NCBI RefSeq assembly: GCF_003846175.1
Contig: NZ_ML123045.1
Span: 1,206,082 to 1,270,081, forward strand
DNA length: 64,000 bases
Reading direction: 5' to 3'
Source: Streptomyces sp. ADI95-17
Lineage (GTDB): Bacteria; Actinomycetota; Actinomycetes; Streptomycetales; Streptomycetaceae
The position numbers and the translations under genes are program-made. The notes beneath the pieces are model-generated. The model was not told the DNA's origin. It saw nothing but the letters and a program-made list of their open reading frames with translations, and did no database searches. Positions 52,824 through 60,980 of this stretch are shown here, one piece after another; position 1 is the first letter of the stretch, and every line of letters starts with the position of its first letter.

Positions 52824-53813
52824 GTGCTCATCGACACCTACGACCGGGTAGCCACCGACCTGCGCGTCTCGCTGACCGACCGGTGCAATCTGCGGTGCAC
52901 GTACTGCATGCCGGAAGAGGGCCTGCAATGGCTGGCCAAGCCCGATCTGCTCACCGACGACGAGATCGTCCGGCTGATCGACATCGCCGTCACCCGGCTC
53001 GGCATCACGGAGGTCCGCTTCACCGGCGGCGAACCGCTGCTGCGCCCCGGGCTCGTCTCCATCGTCGAGCGGTGCGCCGCCCTCGCCCCGCGCCCCCGGA
53101 TGTCGCTCACCACCAACGGCATCGGCCTGCGGCGCACCGCCGCCGCCCTCAAGGCCGCCGGGCTCGACCGGGTCAACGTCTCGCTGGACACCCTGCGCCC
53201 CGACGTCTTCAAGACCCTCACCCGCCGCGACCGCCACCACGACGTGCTGGCCGGCCTCGAAGCCGCCCGCGAAGCCGGACTCACCCCCGTCAAGGTCAAC
53301 ACCGTCCTGATGCCGGGGCTCAACGAGGACGAGGCCCCCGAGCTGCTCGCCTGGGCCGTCGAGCACGGGTACGAGCTCCGCTTCATCGAGCAGATGCCGC
53401 TCGACGCCCAGCACGGCTGGAAGCGCGACGGCATGATCACGGCAGGCGACATACTGCGCTCGCTGCGCACCCGCTTCACTCTCACCGAGGAGGGCGCCGG
53501 GGAGCGCGGCTCCGCCCCCGCCGAGCGCTGGCTCGTCGACGGCGGCCCCCACCGGGTCGGCGTCATCGCCTCCGTCACCCGCCCCTTCTGCCGGGCCTGC
53601 GACCGCACCAGGCTCACCGCCGACGGCCAGGTGCGCACCTGCCTCTTCGCCCGCGAGGAGACCGACCTGCGCGGCGCCCTGCGCTCGGACGCGTCGGACG
53701 AGGAGATCGCCCGGATCTGGACGCTCGCGATGTGGGGGAAGAAGGCCGGATCAGGCCTGGACGAGCCGTCCTTCCTGCAACCGGACCGGCCGATGTCGGC
53801 GATCGGCGGCTAG
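52824..53813 (+). CDS. moaA: GTP 3',8-cyclase MoaA
   Basis: 329 residues. Radical-SAM enzyme of the first molybdenum-cofactor step. The N-terminal cluster motif is DRCNLRCTYC (Cys 21, 25, 28); the second cluster uses FCRACDRTRLTADGQVRTC near residue 260. The protein ends in Gly-Gly (SAIGG), the functional C-terminal pair. The GTG at 52824 follows GGAGGGGG; upstream ATG/TTG in frame have no such site. Other moa genes are not adjacent. Confidence 0.96.
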   Translation: MLIDTYDRVATDLRVSLTDRCNLRCTYCMPEEGLQWLAKPDLLTDDEIVRLIDIAVTRLGITEVRFTGGEPLLRPGLVSIVERCAALAPRPRMSLTTNGIGLRRTAAALKAAGLDRVNVSLDTLRPDVFKTLTRRDRHHDVLAGLEAAREAGLTPVKVNTVLMPGLNEDEAPELLAWAVEHGYELRFIEQMPLDAQHGWKRDGMITAGDILRSLRTRFTLTEEGAGERGSAPAERWLVDGGPHRVGVIASVTRPFCRACDRTRLTADGQVRTCLFAREETDLRGALRSDASDEEIARIWTLAMWGKKAGSGLDEPSFLQPDRPMSAIGG

Positions 53814-53917
53814 GGTCTGGGATATATTTCGCCGTGCCGAATCAGCGGGTGTCAGCTTTCACCCGATGCCGAGCGGCACGAAGGGCCCGACCCGGGAGGC
53901 ACCCCGAGCCAGACCCT
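53812..53917. ncRNA. Candidate structured RNA element downstream of moaA
   Basis: Nested pairing is exact. AGGGTCTGG (53812-53820) pairs with CCAGACCCT (53909-53917), CGTGCCG (53833-53839) with CGGCACG (53874-53880), and CGGGTG (53846-53851) with CACCCG (53860-53865). A further hairpin with an 11-bp stem follows at 53932. A TATATT hexamer at 53824-53829 could be a -10 box on the plus strand. No known RNA family was recognised, and strand is uncertain. It may be an sRNA or the end structure of neighbouring messages. Confidence 0.4.
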
Positions 53918-53931
53918 CCGATGCAGTTCAC

Positions 53932-53962
53932 AAGCCCGGTCGCCCAACTGTCGACCGGGCTT
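53932..53962. terminator. Hairpin between moaA and the 42-codon gene
   Basis: Perfect 11-bp stem AAGCCCGGTCG / CGACCGGGCTT, 9-nt loop. Because moaA and the small gene converge here, it can serve transcripts from both directions. Confidence 0.65.
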
Positions 53963-54007
53963 CTGCGTATGCAGCTCCGGTCGCGACCGTCTCGTGTGTG
54001 GGGACTG

Positions 54008-54136
54008 CTACTGCATGAACTGCCCCACAGCGGCAATGATCGCCACGAACAGCCCTGCCATCGCCAGACAGACCTGCCACCTCTCGGCATCGGTCCACCT
54101 TCGCCTGCGAGGCTTCACATCGCTTTGATCACTCAC
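54008..54136 (-). CDS. 42-residue single-helix membrane protein
   Basis: GTG at 54134-54136 with GGAGGAGCT directly upstream opens a 42-codon frame too short for usual gene callers. The N-terminus is polar and basic (SDQSDVKPRRRRWTDAERWQ), followed by one hydrophobic helix (VCLAMAGLFVAIIAAVGQF). It ends MQ. The positive-inside rule places the N-terminus in the cytoplasm. Function unknown. It is preceded by one copy of a duplicated intergenic element (54206-54289). Confidence 0.65.
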   Translation of the reverse strand: MSDQSDVKPRRRRWTDAERWQVCLAMAGLFVAIIAAVGQFMQ

Positions 54137-54205
54137 AGCTCCTCCTCGTTCGTCCAGCAGCCCCGCTGAACGGCCTTGTCCGTCAGCGAGCCTGCCCCGA
54201 GGAAC

Positions 54206-54289
54206 GATGCGGAGCGCGCACGAAGTCTGTCACGAGTACCGGGGAGGGGTGCACCGGAACCCCGTGATTGATCTGAGCTTTTCTTGAGC
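54206..54289 (-). repeat. Duplicated intergenic element, copy A
   Basis: About 84 bp resembling 54707-54789. On the plus strand both copies begin GATGCGGAGCGC, continue with ACGAAGT and TGTCACG, and end TGATCTGAG-TTTTCTTGAGC, differing in the middle. Copy A lies 70 bp upstream of the 42-codon gene. It may be a promoter or a protein-binding element. Confidence 0.75.
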
Positions 54290-54303
54290 TTCGGAGCTCC
54301 GCG

Positions 54304-54561
54304 CTAGGGCGCGTCCGGTCCCGGTCCGCGGGACTCCCACTCCGTCAGGGTCACGACCTCCTTGAGGAAACTCCTGACGTCCAGGAACGAGGAGAGGTGC
54401 TCCCGGTGTTCCTCGCAGGCCAGCCAGGTCTTGCGGCGCTCCGGGGTGTGCAGCTTCGGGTTGTTCCAGGCGAGCACCCATACGGCGTCGGCCCGGCAGC
54501 CCTTGGCGGAACAGATCGGTGCGGCGGCGGAGTTCCCGGCCGCGGTTTCAGGGGAGTTCAC
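54304..54561 (-). CDS. Conserved hypothetical protein with Cys/His pairs
   Basis: 85 residues from GTG (VNSPETAAGNSAAAPICSAK). CSAKGC and a later CEEHREH suggest a zinc site. Between them WVLAWNNPKLHTPERRKTW is Trp-rich. The C-terminal third is helical and acidic. Actinobacteria keep such small acidic proteins, but no function is known to me. The start has a weak ribosome site (AGGGTTGAG). Copy B of the duplicated element and a terminator-like hairpin lie upstream. Confidence 0.75.
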   Translation of the reverse strand: MNSPETAAGNSAAAPICSAKGCRADAVWVLAWNNPKLHTPERRKTWLACEEHREHLSSFLDVRSFLKEVVTLTEWESRGPGPDAP

Positions 54562-54643
54562 GGACTCAACCCTAGGTCAGTGCGGATGCGGGCCCTCGGT
54601 CCGGCCGGGCTCATCAGACGGCCAGGGCGCTCCCCGGGCGGAG

Positions 54644-54687
54644 AAAAAACGACGCCGAGCAGCCACGGGGGGAGCTGCCCGGCGTCG
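54644..54687 (-). terminator. Rho-independent terminator or attenuator
   Basis: On the minus strand CGACGCCG and GCAG pair with CTGC and CGGCGTCG around a C-rich loop, followed at once by six T residues. A T-run terminator is unusual in this window. It lies between element B and the 85-residue gene, 130 bp after the DUF3099 stop, so it may end the DUF3099 message, end a short RNA started at element B, or attenuate the downstream gene. Confidence 0.8.
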
Positions 54688-54706
54688 GTCCGTCGCTCCG
54701 ACGGGG

Positions 54707-54789
54707 GATGCGGAGCGCCTACGAAGTATGTCACGCAGACCGGGGTGCGGTGCCCGTAACTTCATGAATGATCTGAGGTTTTCTTGAGC
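54707..54789 (-). repeat. Duplicated intergenic element, copy B
   Basis: 83-bp counterpart of 54206-54289. On the minus strand both read GCTCAAGAAAA, one variable base, then CTCAGATCA-TCA, and end GCGCTCCGCATC. Copy B is followed 19 nt later by the T-run terminator at 54687-54644. Confidence 0.75.
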
Positions 54790-54817
54790 CTACGGTGCAG
54801 TGCGCACCCAACCGGGC

Positions 54818-55183
54818 TCAGGCCGATTCCCCGCCGCGGCGCACCCCGTCGCCCTCCGGACCGGGGTCCGCGGCACCGGCCACCGGCGCCGCGTCGAGCA
54901 CCGGCCGCATCGGCGCCGGCACGAAGGTGGAGGGCAGCGAAGGGGTGTTCTCCCGGCCCGCGTTGGCGATGACCACGGCCACGTACGGAAGCAGCACCCC
55001 GAGCGCGAGCGCCACGATCGCGACGTACCGCTCCACGTTCCACAGCACCGCGGCCAGGACCACCGAAACCGTCCGTACGGACATCGAGATCACATAGCGC
55101 CGCTGTCTGCCGCGCACATCGTCCGCGAGCCCCTGCCGGGCCCCCGTGATCCGGAAGACCTCGCCGCCGCTCTGCTTCCGCAT
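54818..55183 (-). CDS. DUF3099 membrane protein
   Basis: 121 residues. A basic N-terminus (MRKQSGGEVFRITGARQGLA, then RQRRYVISMSVRTV) leads to two membrane helices (about residues 34-50 and 52-74). The C-terminal tail is Pro/Gly-rich. DUF3099 proteins are actinobacterial and uncharacterised. ATG 55183 is chosen over the adjacent GTG because of the GAGGGAGAC site. Monocistronic. Confidence 0.85.
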   Translation of the reverse strand: MRKQSGGEVFRITGARQGLADDVRGRQRRYVISMSVRTVSVVLAAVLWNVERYVAIVALALGVLLPYVAVVIANAGRENTPSLPSTFVPAPMRPVLDAAPVAGAADPGPEGDGVRRGGESA

Positions 55184-55431
55184 CACGTCTCCCTCACCCT
55201 TCCCCCAGTGCCTCGCGGGCCGGGGGACACCTCATTCCCGCACCGGAGCTCCCCGGACCGGACCGCGAACCACGGTACGCCCGGCGGTCCGAGGCTTCGA
55301 GGCCGGGGCGCACTCTGTTCGTACATATCGGTATCCGCGCCCCACGTACGGCCCCCTCCGGCATGCGGCGCTCGGCCCGCGGGCCGAGACTGGGCGCACA
55401 TGCGCGACATCGCGTCGCACGAGGAGGCGAC

Positions 55432-55707
55432 ATGGGCTGGTTGTGGGCAATCATCGTGGGCCTGGTGCTCGGTCTGATCGCGAAGGCGATCCTGCCCGGC
55501 AAACAGAACATCCCACTCTGGCTGACGATCATTTTCGGCATCATCGGCAGTGTCCTCGGCAACGCCGTCGCCACCTGGATCGGTGTCAACGACACCAAGG
55601 GCATCGACTGGATCCGCCATCTGCTCCAGCTGATCGGCGCGGTGGTCGTCGTCGGCGTCGGCGACATGCTGTGGGCCTCGATCCGCGGCACCAAACACAG
55701 GACCTGA
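55432..55707 (+). CDS. GlsB/YeaQ/YmgE family stress-response membrane protein
   Basis: 91 residues, three membrane helices. It starts MGWLWAIIVGLVLGLIAKAI and has LPGKQNIPLWLTIIFGIIGS, the family's Gly-rich helix packing pattern. The ATG at 55432 follows GAGGAGG. Homologues are general-stress or transglycosylase-associated proteins of unknown mechanism. Followed by a bidirectional terminator shared with tyrS. Confidence 0.9.
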   Translation: MGWLWAIIVGLVLGLIAKAILPGKQNIPLWLTIIFGIIGSVLGNAVATWIGVNDTKGIDWIRHLLQLIGAVVVVGVGDMLWASIRGTKHRT

Positions 55708-55726
55708 ACCACCGGGCACACAGAGA

Positions 55727-55765
55727 ACCGCGGCCGGACACGCGTGACGCGTGTCCGGCCGCGGT
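55727..55765. terminator. Bidirectional terminator between the GlsB-like gene and tyrS
   Basis: Perfect 18-bp stem (ACCGCGGCCGGACACGCG with its complement) and a TGA loop, between two convergent genes, 19 bp past each stop or less. Confidence 0.88.
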
Positions 55766-55782
55766 GTCGACGCGGTCCGGGA

Positions 55783-57048
55783 TCAGCCGGTGACCTCGAC
55801 GGCGGCGAGGTTCTTCTTGCCCCGGCGCAGCACCAGCCAGCGCCCGTGCAGCAGTTCCTCGCGGGCCGGTGCGCTCTCACCGTCCGTGACCTTGACGTTG
55901 TTCACGTACGCGCCGCCCTCCTTCACCGTGCGGCGGGCGCCCGACTTGCTCGGCGCCAGGCCGACCTCCACCAGGAGGTCCACCAGCGGGCCCAGCTCGG
56001 TGACCTGCGCGTGCGGCACCTCGGACAGTGCGGCGCTCAGCGTCGCCTCGTCCAGCTCGCCGAGCTCACCCTGACCGAAGAGCGCCTTCGACGCGGCGAT
56101 GACCGCGGCGCACTGATCCGCACCGTGCACCAGCGTCGTCAGCTCCTCGGCCAGCGCGCGCTGCGCCGTCCGGGCCTGCGGACGCTCCTCGGTGACCTTC
56201 TCCAGCTCCTCCAGCTCCGCGGGGCTGAGGAAGCTGAGGACGCGCATGTACCGCGAGATGTCCCGGTCGTCCACGTTCAGCCAGAACTGGTAGAACGCGT
56301 ACGGCGTCGTCATCGCCGGGTCCAGCCAGACGGCCCCGCTCTCGGACTTGCCGAACTTGGTCCCGTCCGCCTTCGTCATCAGCGGCGTCGCCAGCGCGTG
56401 CACCTCGGCGCCCGGCTCCAGACGGTGGATCAGGTCGAGACCCGCGGTGAGGTTGCCCCACTGGTCGCTGCCGCCCTGCTGGAGGGTGCAGCCGTAGCGC
56501 CGGTACAGCTCCAGGAAGTCCATGCTCTGGAGCAGCTGGTAGCTGAACTCGGTGTAGCTGATGCCCTCGTCGGACTCCAGCCGCCGGGCGATGGACTCCT
56601 TGGTCAGCATCTTGTTGACACGGAAGTGCTTGCCGATGTCCCGGAGGAACTCGATCGCGGACATGCCCGAGGTCCAGTCCAGGTTGTTCACCATGACCGC
56701 CGCGTTCTCGCCCTCGAAGGACAGGAACGGCTCGATCTGGGACCGCAGCCGCGTCACCCAGTTGGCGATCGTCTCCGGATCGTTGAGCGTGCGCTCCGCG
56801 GTCGGCCGCGGGTCACCGATCTGACCGGTGGCCCCGCCCACCAGGGCGAGCGGCCGCAGACCGGCCTGCTGGAGCCGGCGCATGGTGAGCACCTGCACCA
56901 GATGGCCGACGTGCAGACTCGCCGCGGTGGGGTCGTAGCCGCAATAGAAGGTGACGGGACCGTCCGCGAGAGCCTTGCGCAGTGCGTCCTCGTCAGTGGA
57001 CTGGGCGAACAGCCCACGCCACTTCAGCTCGTCGACGATGTCCGTCAC
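55783..57048 (-). CDS. tyrS: Tyrosyl-tRNA synthetase TyrS
   Basis: 421 residues, class I synthetase charging tRNA-Tyr. The HIGH-type motif is SLHVGHLVQ; the KMSKS-type loop is KFGKS in [29 protein letters not shown] marks the tyrosine pocket. A C-terminal S4-like RNA-binding domain ends the protein ([20 protein letters not shown]). GTG at 57048 is preferred because AGGAG lies 10 nt upstream and the family starts [12 protein letters not shown]; an ATG six codons earlier has no site. No T-box leader was noticed. Confidence 0.96.
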   Translation of the reverse strand: MTDIVDELKWRGLFAQSTDEDALRKALADGPVTFYCGYDPTAASLHVGHLVQVLTMRRLQQAGLRPLALVGGATGQIGDPRPTAERTLNDPETIANWVTRLRSQIEPFLSFEGENAAVMVNNLDWTSGMSAIEFLRDIGKHFRVNKMLTKESIARRLESDEGISYTEFSYQLLQSMDFLELYRRYGCTLQQGGSDQWGNLTAGLDLIHRLEPGAEVHALATPLMTKADGTKFGKSESGAVWLDPAMTTPYAFYQFWLNVDDRDISRYMRVLSFLSPAELEELEKVTEERPQARTAQRALAEELTTLVHGADQCAAVIAASKALFGQGELGELDEATLSAALSEVPHAQVTELGPLVDLLVEVGLAPSKSGARRTVKEGGAYVNNVKVTDGESAPAREELLHGRWLVLRRGKKNLAAVEVTG

Positions 57049-57108
57049 GGTTCCGGTGCTCCTCATGATGAATCGGGGAAAGAAGTTTTCCCGCCCAGTC
57101 TAGGCGGG

Positions 57109-58503
57109 TCAGACGCCCGGGCTCACCGAGCTCATGTTGAAGTCCGGGATCCGCAGCGCGGGCATCGCGGCCCGGGTGAACCAGTCGCTCCACTCGCGCG
57201 GCAGCGTCTTCTCCGTACGGCCCGCCTCCGTGGCGCGCGACAGCAGGTCCACCGGCGACTCGTTGAACCGGAAGTTGTTCACCTCGCCGACGACCTCGCC
57301 GTCCTCGACGAGATACACCCCGTCGCGGGTCAGCCCGGTCAGCAGCAGCGTCGCCGGGTCGACCTCCCGGATGTACCACAGGCAGGTCAGCAGCAGCCCG
57401 CGCCCGGTCGTCGCGGCCACCATCTCGTCCAGGGACCGCTCACCGCCGGCCTCCAGCACCAGGTTGTCGATGGCCGGTGCGACCGGCTGCCCGGTCAGCC
57501 CCGCCGTGTGCCGGGTGGTCGTCAGATGCTCCAGCCTGCCGTCCCGGATCCAGTCGGTCCGGGCCAGCGGCAGTCCGTTGTCGAAGACCGAGGAGCTGTC
57601 CCCGGACGCGTGGGCGATCACGAACGGCGCGGCCTCCAGGCCGGGCGCGTACGGATCGCTGCTCAGCGTCAGCGGCAGCCCGGAGAGCGTCTCACCGAGC
57701 CTGGTCCCGCCGCCCGGCTCGGAGAACACCGTCCGGCCCTCCGCGGCGTCCCGCGCGGCCGACGACCACAGCTGGTAGATCAGCAGATCCGCGACGGAGG
57801 AAGGCGGCAGCAGCGTCTCGTACCGCCCGGCGGGCAGCGCGATACGGCGCTCGGCCCAGCGCAGCCGCTGCGCCAGTTCGGCGTCCAGCTCGGCCGGGTC
57901 GACATCCTTGAAGTCGCGCGTCGAGCGGCCCGCCCAGGACGAACGGGTGCGGTCGGGGGACTTGGCGTTGAGCTCCAGCTTCCCGGTCGGCTGGTCGTGG
58001 CGCAGCCGCAGCCCCGTCGACGTACCGAGGTACGTCGAGGTCAGCTCGTGGTTGGCGAAGCCGTACAGCTCACGGCCGCCGGAGCGGGCGCGGGCGAAGG
58101 CGTCGCCGAGCGCCGGGGCGAACTCCGCGAAGACGTCCGAGCCCGTCTCGGCCGGTGCGTCCGTGAAGTCCGGCGACGCGGGCACCCCGGTGACCAGCGG
58201 CTGTGCGTCCTCCGCCGGACCGGCCCCCCGCGCGGCGGCCTCGGCGGCCCGCACCAGCGGCTCCAGGTCGTCGGCGGTGACCGCGGACCGCGACACCACG
58301 CCGGAGGCCGTGCCCCGCGCACCGTCGACGGTCGCGATGACGGTCAGGGTCCGGCCCCGCGTCACCCCGTTCGTCGTGAGCGCGTTGCCCGCCCAGCGCA
58401 GATTCGCGGACGACTCCTCGTCGGCGATGACCACACAGCCGTCGGCGGTGGACAGTTCGAGCGCCCGCTCGACGATCTCGTGCGGCTTGCTGACGCGGCT
58501 CAT
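57109..58503 (-). CDS. TldE/PmbA family metalloprotease component
   Basis: 464 residues. The TldE/PmbA partner of the TldD-TldE heterodimer, which degrades unfolded or modified peptides; TldE lacks the zinc motif itself. Family features are the opening EIVERALELSTADGCVVIAD, a central beta-rich part, and YIREVDPATLLLTGLTRDGV. Its ATG overlaps the tldD stop (ATGA), as expected for stoichiometric partners. Confidence 0.9.
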   Translation of the reverse strand: MSRVSKPHEIVERALELSTADGCVVIADEESSANLRWAGNALTTNGVTRGRTLTVIATVDGARGTASGVVSRSAVTADDLEPLVRAAEAAARGAGPAEDAQPLVTGVPASPDFTDAPAETGSDVFAEFAPALGDAFARARSGGRELYGFANHELTSTYLGTSTGLRLRHDQPTGKLELNAKSPDRTRSSWAGRSTRDFKDVDPAELDAELAQRLRWAERRIALPAGRYETLLPPSSVADLLIYQLWSSAARDAAEGRTVFSEPGGGTRLGETLSGLPLTLSSDPYAPGLEAAPFVIAHASGDSSSVFDNGLPLARTDWIRDGRLEHLTTTRHTAGLTGQPVAPAIDNLVLEAGGERSLDEMVAATTGRGLLLTCLWYIREVDPATLLLTGLTRDGVYLVEDGEVVGEVNNFRFNESPVDLLSRATEAGRTEKTLPREWSDWFTRAAMPALRIPDFNMSSVSPGV

Positions 58504-60023
58504 CGTCCGGCCTCCTGCGTCGTGTTGAGGATGTTCACGCCCCGGAAGAGGGCGGAGGGGCAGCCGTGCGAGACGGCCGCCACCTGGCCCGGCTGGGCCT
58601 TGCCGCAGTTGAAGGCGCCGCCCAGGACATATGTCTGCGGGCCGCCGACCTTTTCCATCGAGCCCCAGAAGTCCGTCGTCGTGGCCTGGTACGCGACGTC
58701 GCGCAGCTGCCCGGCCAGCCTGCCGTTCTCGATCCGGAAGAATCGCTGCCCGGTGAATTGAAAGTTGTACCTTTGCATGTCGATCGACCAGGACCGGTCG
58801 CCGACCACGTAGATCCCGCGCTCCACCCCGCCGATCAGGTCCTCCGTGGACAGCCCGCCCGGATCCGGCCGCAGCGACACATTGGCCATCCGCTGGACGG
58901 GGACATGGCCGGGCGAGTCCGCGTACGCGCAGCCGTTGGAACGGCCCAGCCCGGTCAGCTTCGCGATCCGCCGGTCCAGCTGGTACCCGACCAGCGTCCC
59001 GTCCTTGACCAGGTCCCAGGACTGCGCCTCGACACCCTCGTCGTCGTACCCGATGGTCGCGAGCCCGTGCTCGGCCGTGCGGTCACCGGTCACGTTCATC
59101 ACGGGGGAGCCGTACGTCAGCTTCCCCAGCTGGTCGAAGGTGGCGAACGACGTCCCGGCGTACGCCGCCTCGTAGCCCAGCGCCCGGTCCAGCTCGGTGG
59201 CGTGGCCGATCGACTCATGGATGGTCAGCCAGAGGTTGGAGGGGTCGACGACCAGGTCGTACGTGCCCGCCTCGACGCTCGGCGCCCGCATCTTCTCGGC
59301 CAGCAGCCCGGGGATCCGGGCCAGTTCGTCGTCCCATTCCCAGCCGGTCCCGGTCAGGTACTCCCAGCCGCGGCCCGCCGGCGGGGCGATCGTCCGCATC
59401 GAGTCGAACTCACCGGTCGTCCCGTCCACGGCCACCGCGGTGAGCTGCGGATGCAGCCGCACCCGCTGCTGGGTGGTGACGGTGCCCGCCGTGTCCGCGT
59501 AGAACTTGTTCTCGTGGACGGTCATCAGCGAGGCGTCCACATGCGCGACGCCCTCGGCGCCCAGGAGCCGGCCGCTCCACTCGGCGAGCAGTCCCGCCTT
59601 CTCCTCGTCCGGTACGCCGAACGGATCGATCTCGTACGCCGAGACCCAGGTCCGCTCGCCGTGCACCGGCTCGTCCGCCAGCTCCACCCGCTCGTCCGAA
59701 CCGGCCGCCGCGATCACCTTCGCCGACAGCTTCGCCATGGCGACGGCCTGCGAGGCCACCTTCGCCGCGGCGTCCATCGTCAGGTCCACACCGGACGCGA
59801 ACCCCCACGCCCCGCCGTGCACCACCCGCACCGCGTAGCCCAGATCGGTGGTGTCCGAGGACCCGGAGGGCCGGGCGTCGCGCAGCCGCCAGGACGCGCT
59901 GCGCACACGCTCCAGACGGAAATCGGCGTGCACGGCACCCAGCGCCCGCGCGCGGGCGAGCGCCGCGTCGGCGAGGGCCCGCAGCGGCAGGGCCAGGAAT
60001 GACTGATCTACCTCGTGGGGCAC
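58500..60023 (-). CDS. tldD: TldD family zinc metalloprotease
   Basis: 507 residues. Contains the TldD zinc motif HESIGH in LWLTIHESIGHATELD, with the later Cys-rich region NGCAYADSPGHVPVQRM. GTG at 60023 (VPHEVDQSFLALPLRALADA) follows GAAGGGAA. The longer open frame upstream is unrelated. Paired with tldE downstream. The TldD-TldE complex can mature ribosomally made peptides or the like, but no such cluster lies nearby, so a housekeeping role is likely. Confidence 0.93.
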   Translation of the reverse strand: MPHEVDQSFLALPLRALADAALARARALGAVHADFRLERVRSASWRLRDARPSGSSDTTDLGYAVRVVHGGAWGFASGVDLTMDAAAKVASQAVAMAKLSAKVIAAAGSDERVELADEPVHGERTWVSAYEIDPFGVPDEEKAGLLAEWSGRLLGAEGVAHVDASLMTVHENKFYADTAGTVTTQQRVRLHPQLTAVAVDGTTGEFDSMRTIAPPAGRGWEYLTGTGWEWDDELARIPGLLAEKMRAPSVEAGTYDLVVDPSNLWLTIHESIGHATELDRALGYEAAYAGTSFATFDQLGKLTYGSPVMNVTGDRTAEHGLATIGYDDEGVEAQSWDLVKDGTLVGYQLDRRIAKLTGLGRSNGCAYADSPGHVPVQRMANVSLRPDPGGLSTEDLIGGVERGIYVVGDRSWSIDMQRYNFQFTGQRFFRIENGRLAGQLRDVAYQATTTDFWGSMEKVGGPQTYVLGGAFNCGKAQPGQVAAVSHGCPSALFRGVNILNTTQEAGR

Positions 60024-60255
60024 AGGAAATTCCCTTCTCGATGCACCACGGAAGTGAATCACGCCGGACGGTGCCGCCACCGGGGATCCCGGAGGCCGTC
60101 CGCCGCCGGTACGGACACGGCGCGGCCCGGCCGGTGTCCCTCTGTAGGAACCCCACAGTGCCCGGGGGAAGGCGCTGTCAGGGGCCGATTCCTCGTGGAG
60201 CACCTGGTACCGATAGGTTTTCGACGTACCAGACCGCTAGGGAAAGGGTGATCCG

Positions 60256-60975
60256 TTGAGCCGCTCGGTTCTCGTCACCGGAGGAAACCGGGGCATCGGC
60301 CTCGCCATCGCCCGCGCTTTCGCCGACAACGGCGACAAGGTCGCGATCACCTACCGCTCCGGCGAGCCGCCCCAGGAACTCACCGAGGCGGGCTGCCTGG
60401 CGGTCCGTTGCGACATCACGGACGCCGAACAGGTGGAGCAGGCCTACAAGGAGATCGAGGAGAAGCACGGTCCCGTCGAGGTACTGGTCGCCAACGCCGG
60501 TATCACCAAGGACCAGTTGCTGATGCGGATGTCCGAGGACGACTTCACGTCCGTCGTCGACACCAACCTCACCGGCACCTTCCGGGTCGTCAAGCGCGCC
60601 AACCGCGGCATGCTGCGCGCCAAGAAGGGCCGCGTCGTCCTCATCTCCTCCGTCGTCGGACTGCTCGGCTCGGCCGGGCAGTCGAACTACGCCGCGTCCA
60701 AGGCGGGTCTGGTCGGCTTCGCCCGGTCGCTGGCCCGTGAACTCGGTTCGCGGAACATCACTTTCAACGTCGTCGCGCCCGGTTTTGTCGACACCGACAT
60801 GACGCAGGTGCTCACCGAGGAGCAGCGCAAGGGCATCGTGTCCCAGGTGCCGCTCGGCCGCTACGCGCAGCCCGAGGAGATCGCCGCCGCGGTGCGCTTC
60901 CTCGCCTCCGACGACGCGTCGTACATCACTGGAGCCGTCATCCCCGTTGACGGCGGATTGGGCATGGGTCACTGA
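60256..60975 (+). CDS. fabG: 3-oxoacyl-ACP reductase FabG
   Basis: 239 residues from TTG. NADPH reduction of 3-oxoacyl-ACP in type II fatty acid synthesis. TGGNRGIGLAIARAF binds the nucleotide; NAGITKDQLLMRM, Ser in LISSVVGLLGSAGQ and Tyr/Lys in SNYAASKAGLVGF complete the site. Site AAAGGGTG precedes the TTG. It is followed after 5 bp by fabI, the same pairing as mabA-inhA of mycobacteria. Confidence 0.95.
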   Translation: MSRSVLVTGGNRGIGLAIARAFADNGDKVAITYRSGEPPQELTEAGCLAVRCDITDAEQVEQAYKEIEEKHGPVEVLVANAGITKDQLLMRMSEDDFTSVVDTNLTGTFRVVKRANRGMLRAKKGRVVLISSVVGLLGSAGQSNYAASKAGLVGFARSLARELGSRNITFNVVAPGFVDTDMTQVLTEEQRKGIVSQVPLGRYAQPEEIAAAVRFLASDDASYITGAVIPVDGGLGMGH

Positions 60976-60980
60976 TCACC

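Noticed and set aside
50918..52837. 639-codon minus-strand open frame
   Set aside because: Low-complexity Gly/Asp/Glu/Arg sequence opposite the acetate permease, whose own frame has clear membrane helices and ribosome site.
55744..58761. 1005-codon plus-strand open frame
   Set aside because: Opposite tyrS and tldE; composition is Arg/Gln/Val-rich and lacks any domain. The minus-strand genes are unmistakable.
58500..60023. TldD/TldE as part of a modified-peptide (RiPP) cluster
   Set aside because: No precursor peptide, cyclase or exporter gene lies nearby; neighbours are tyrS and fabG.
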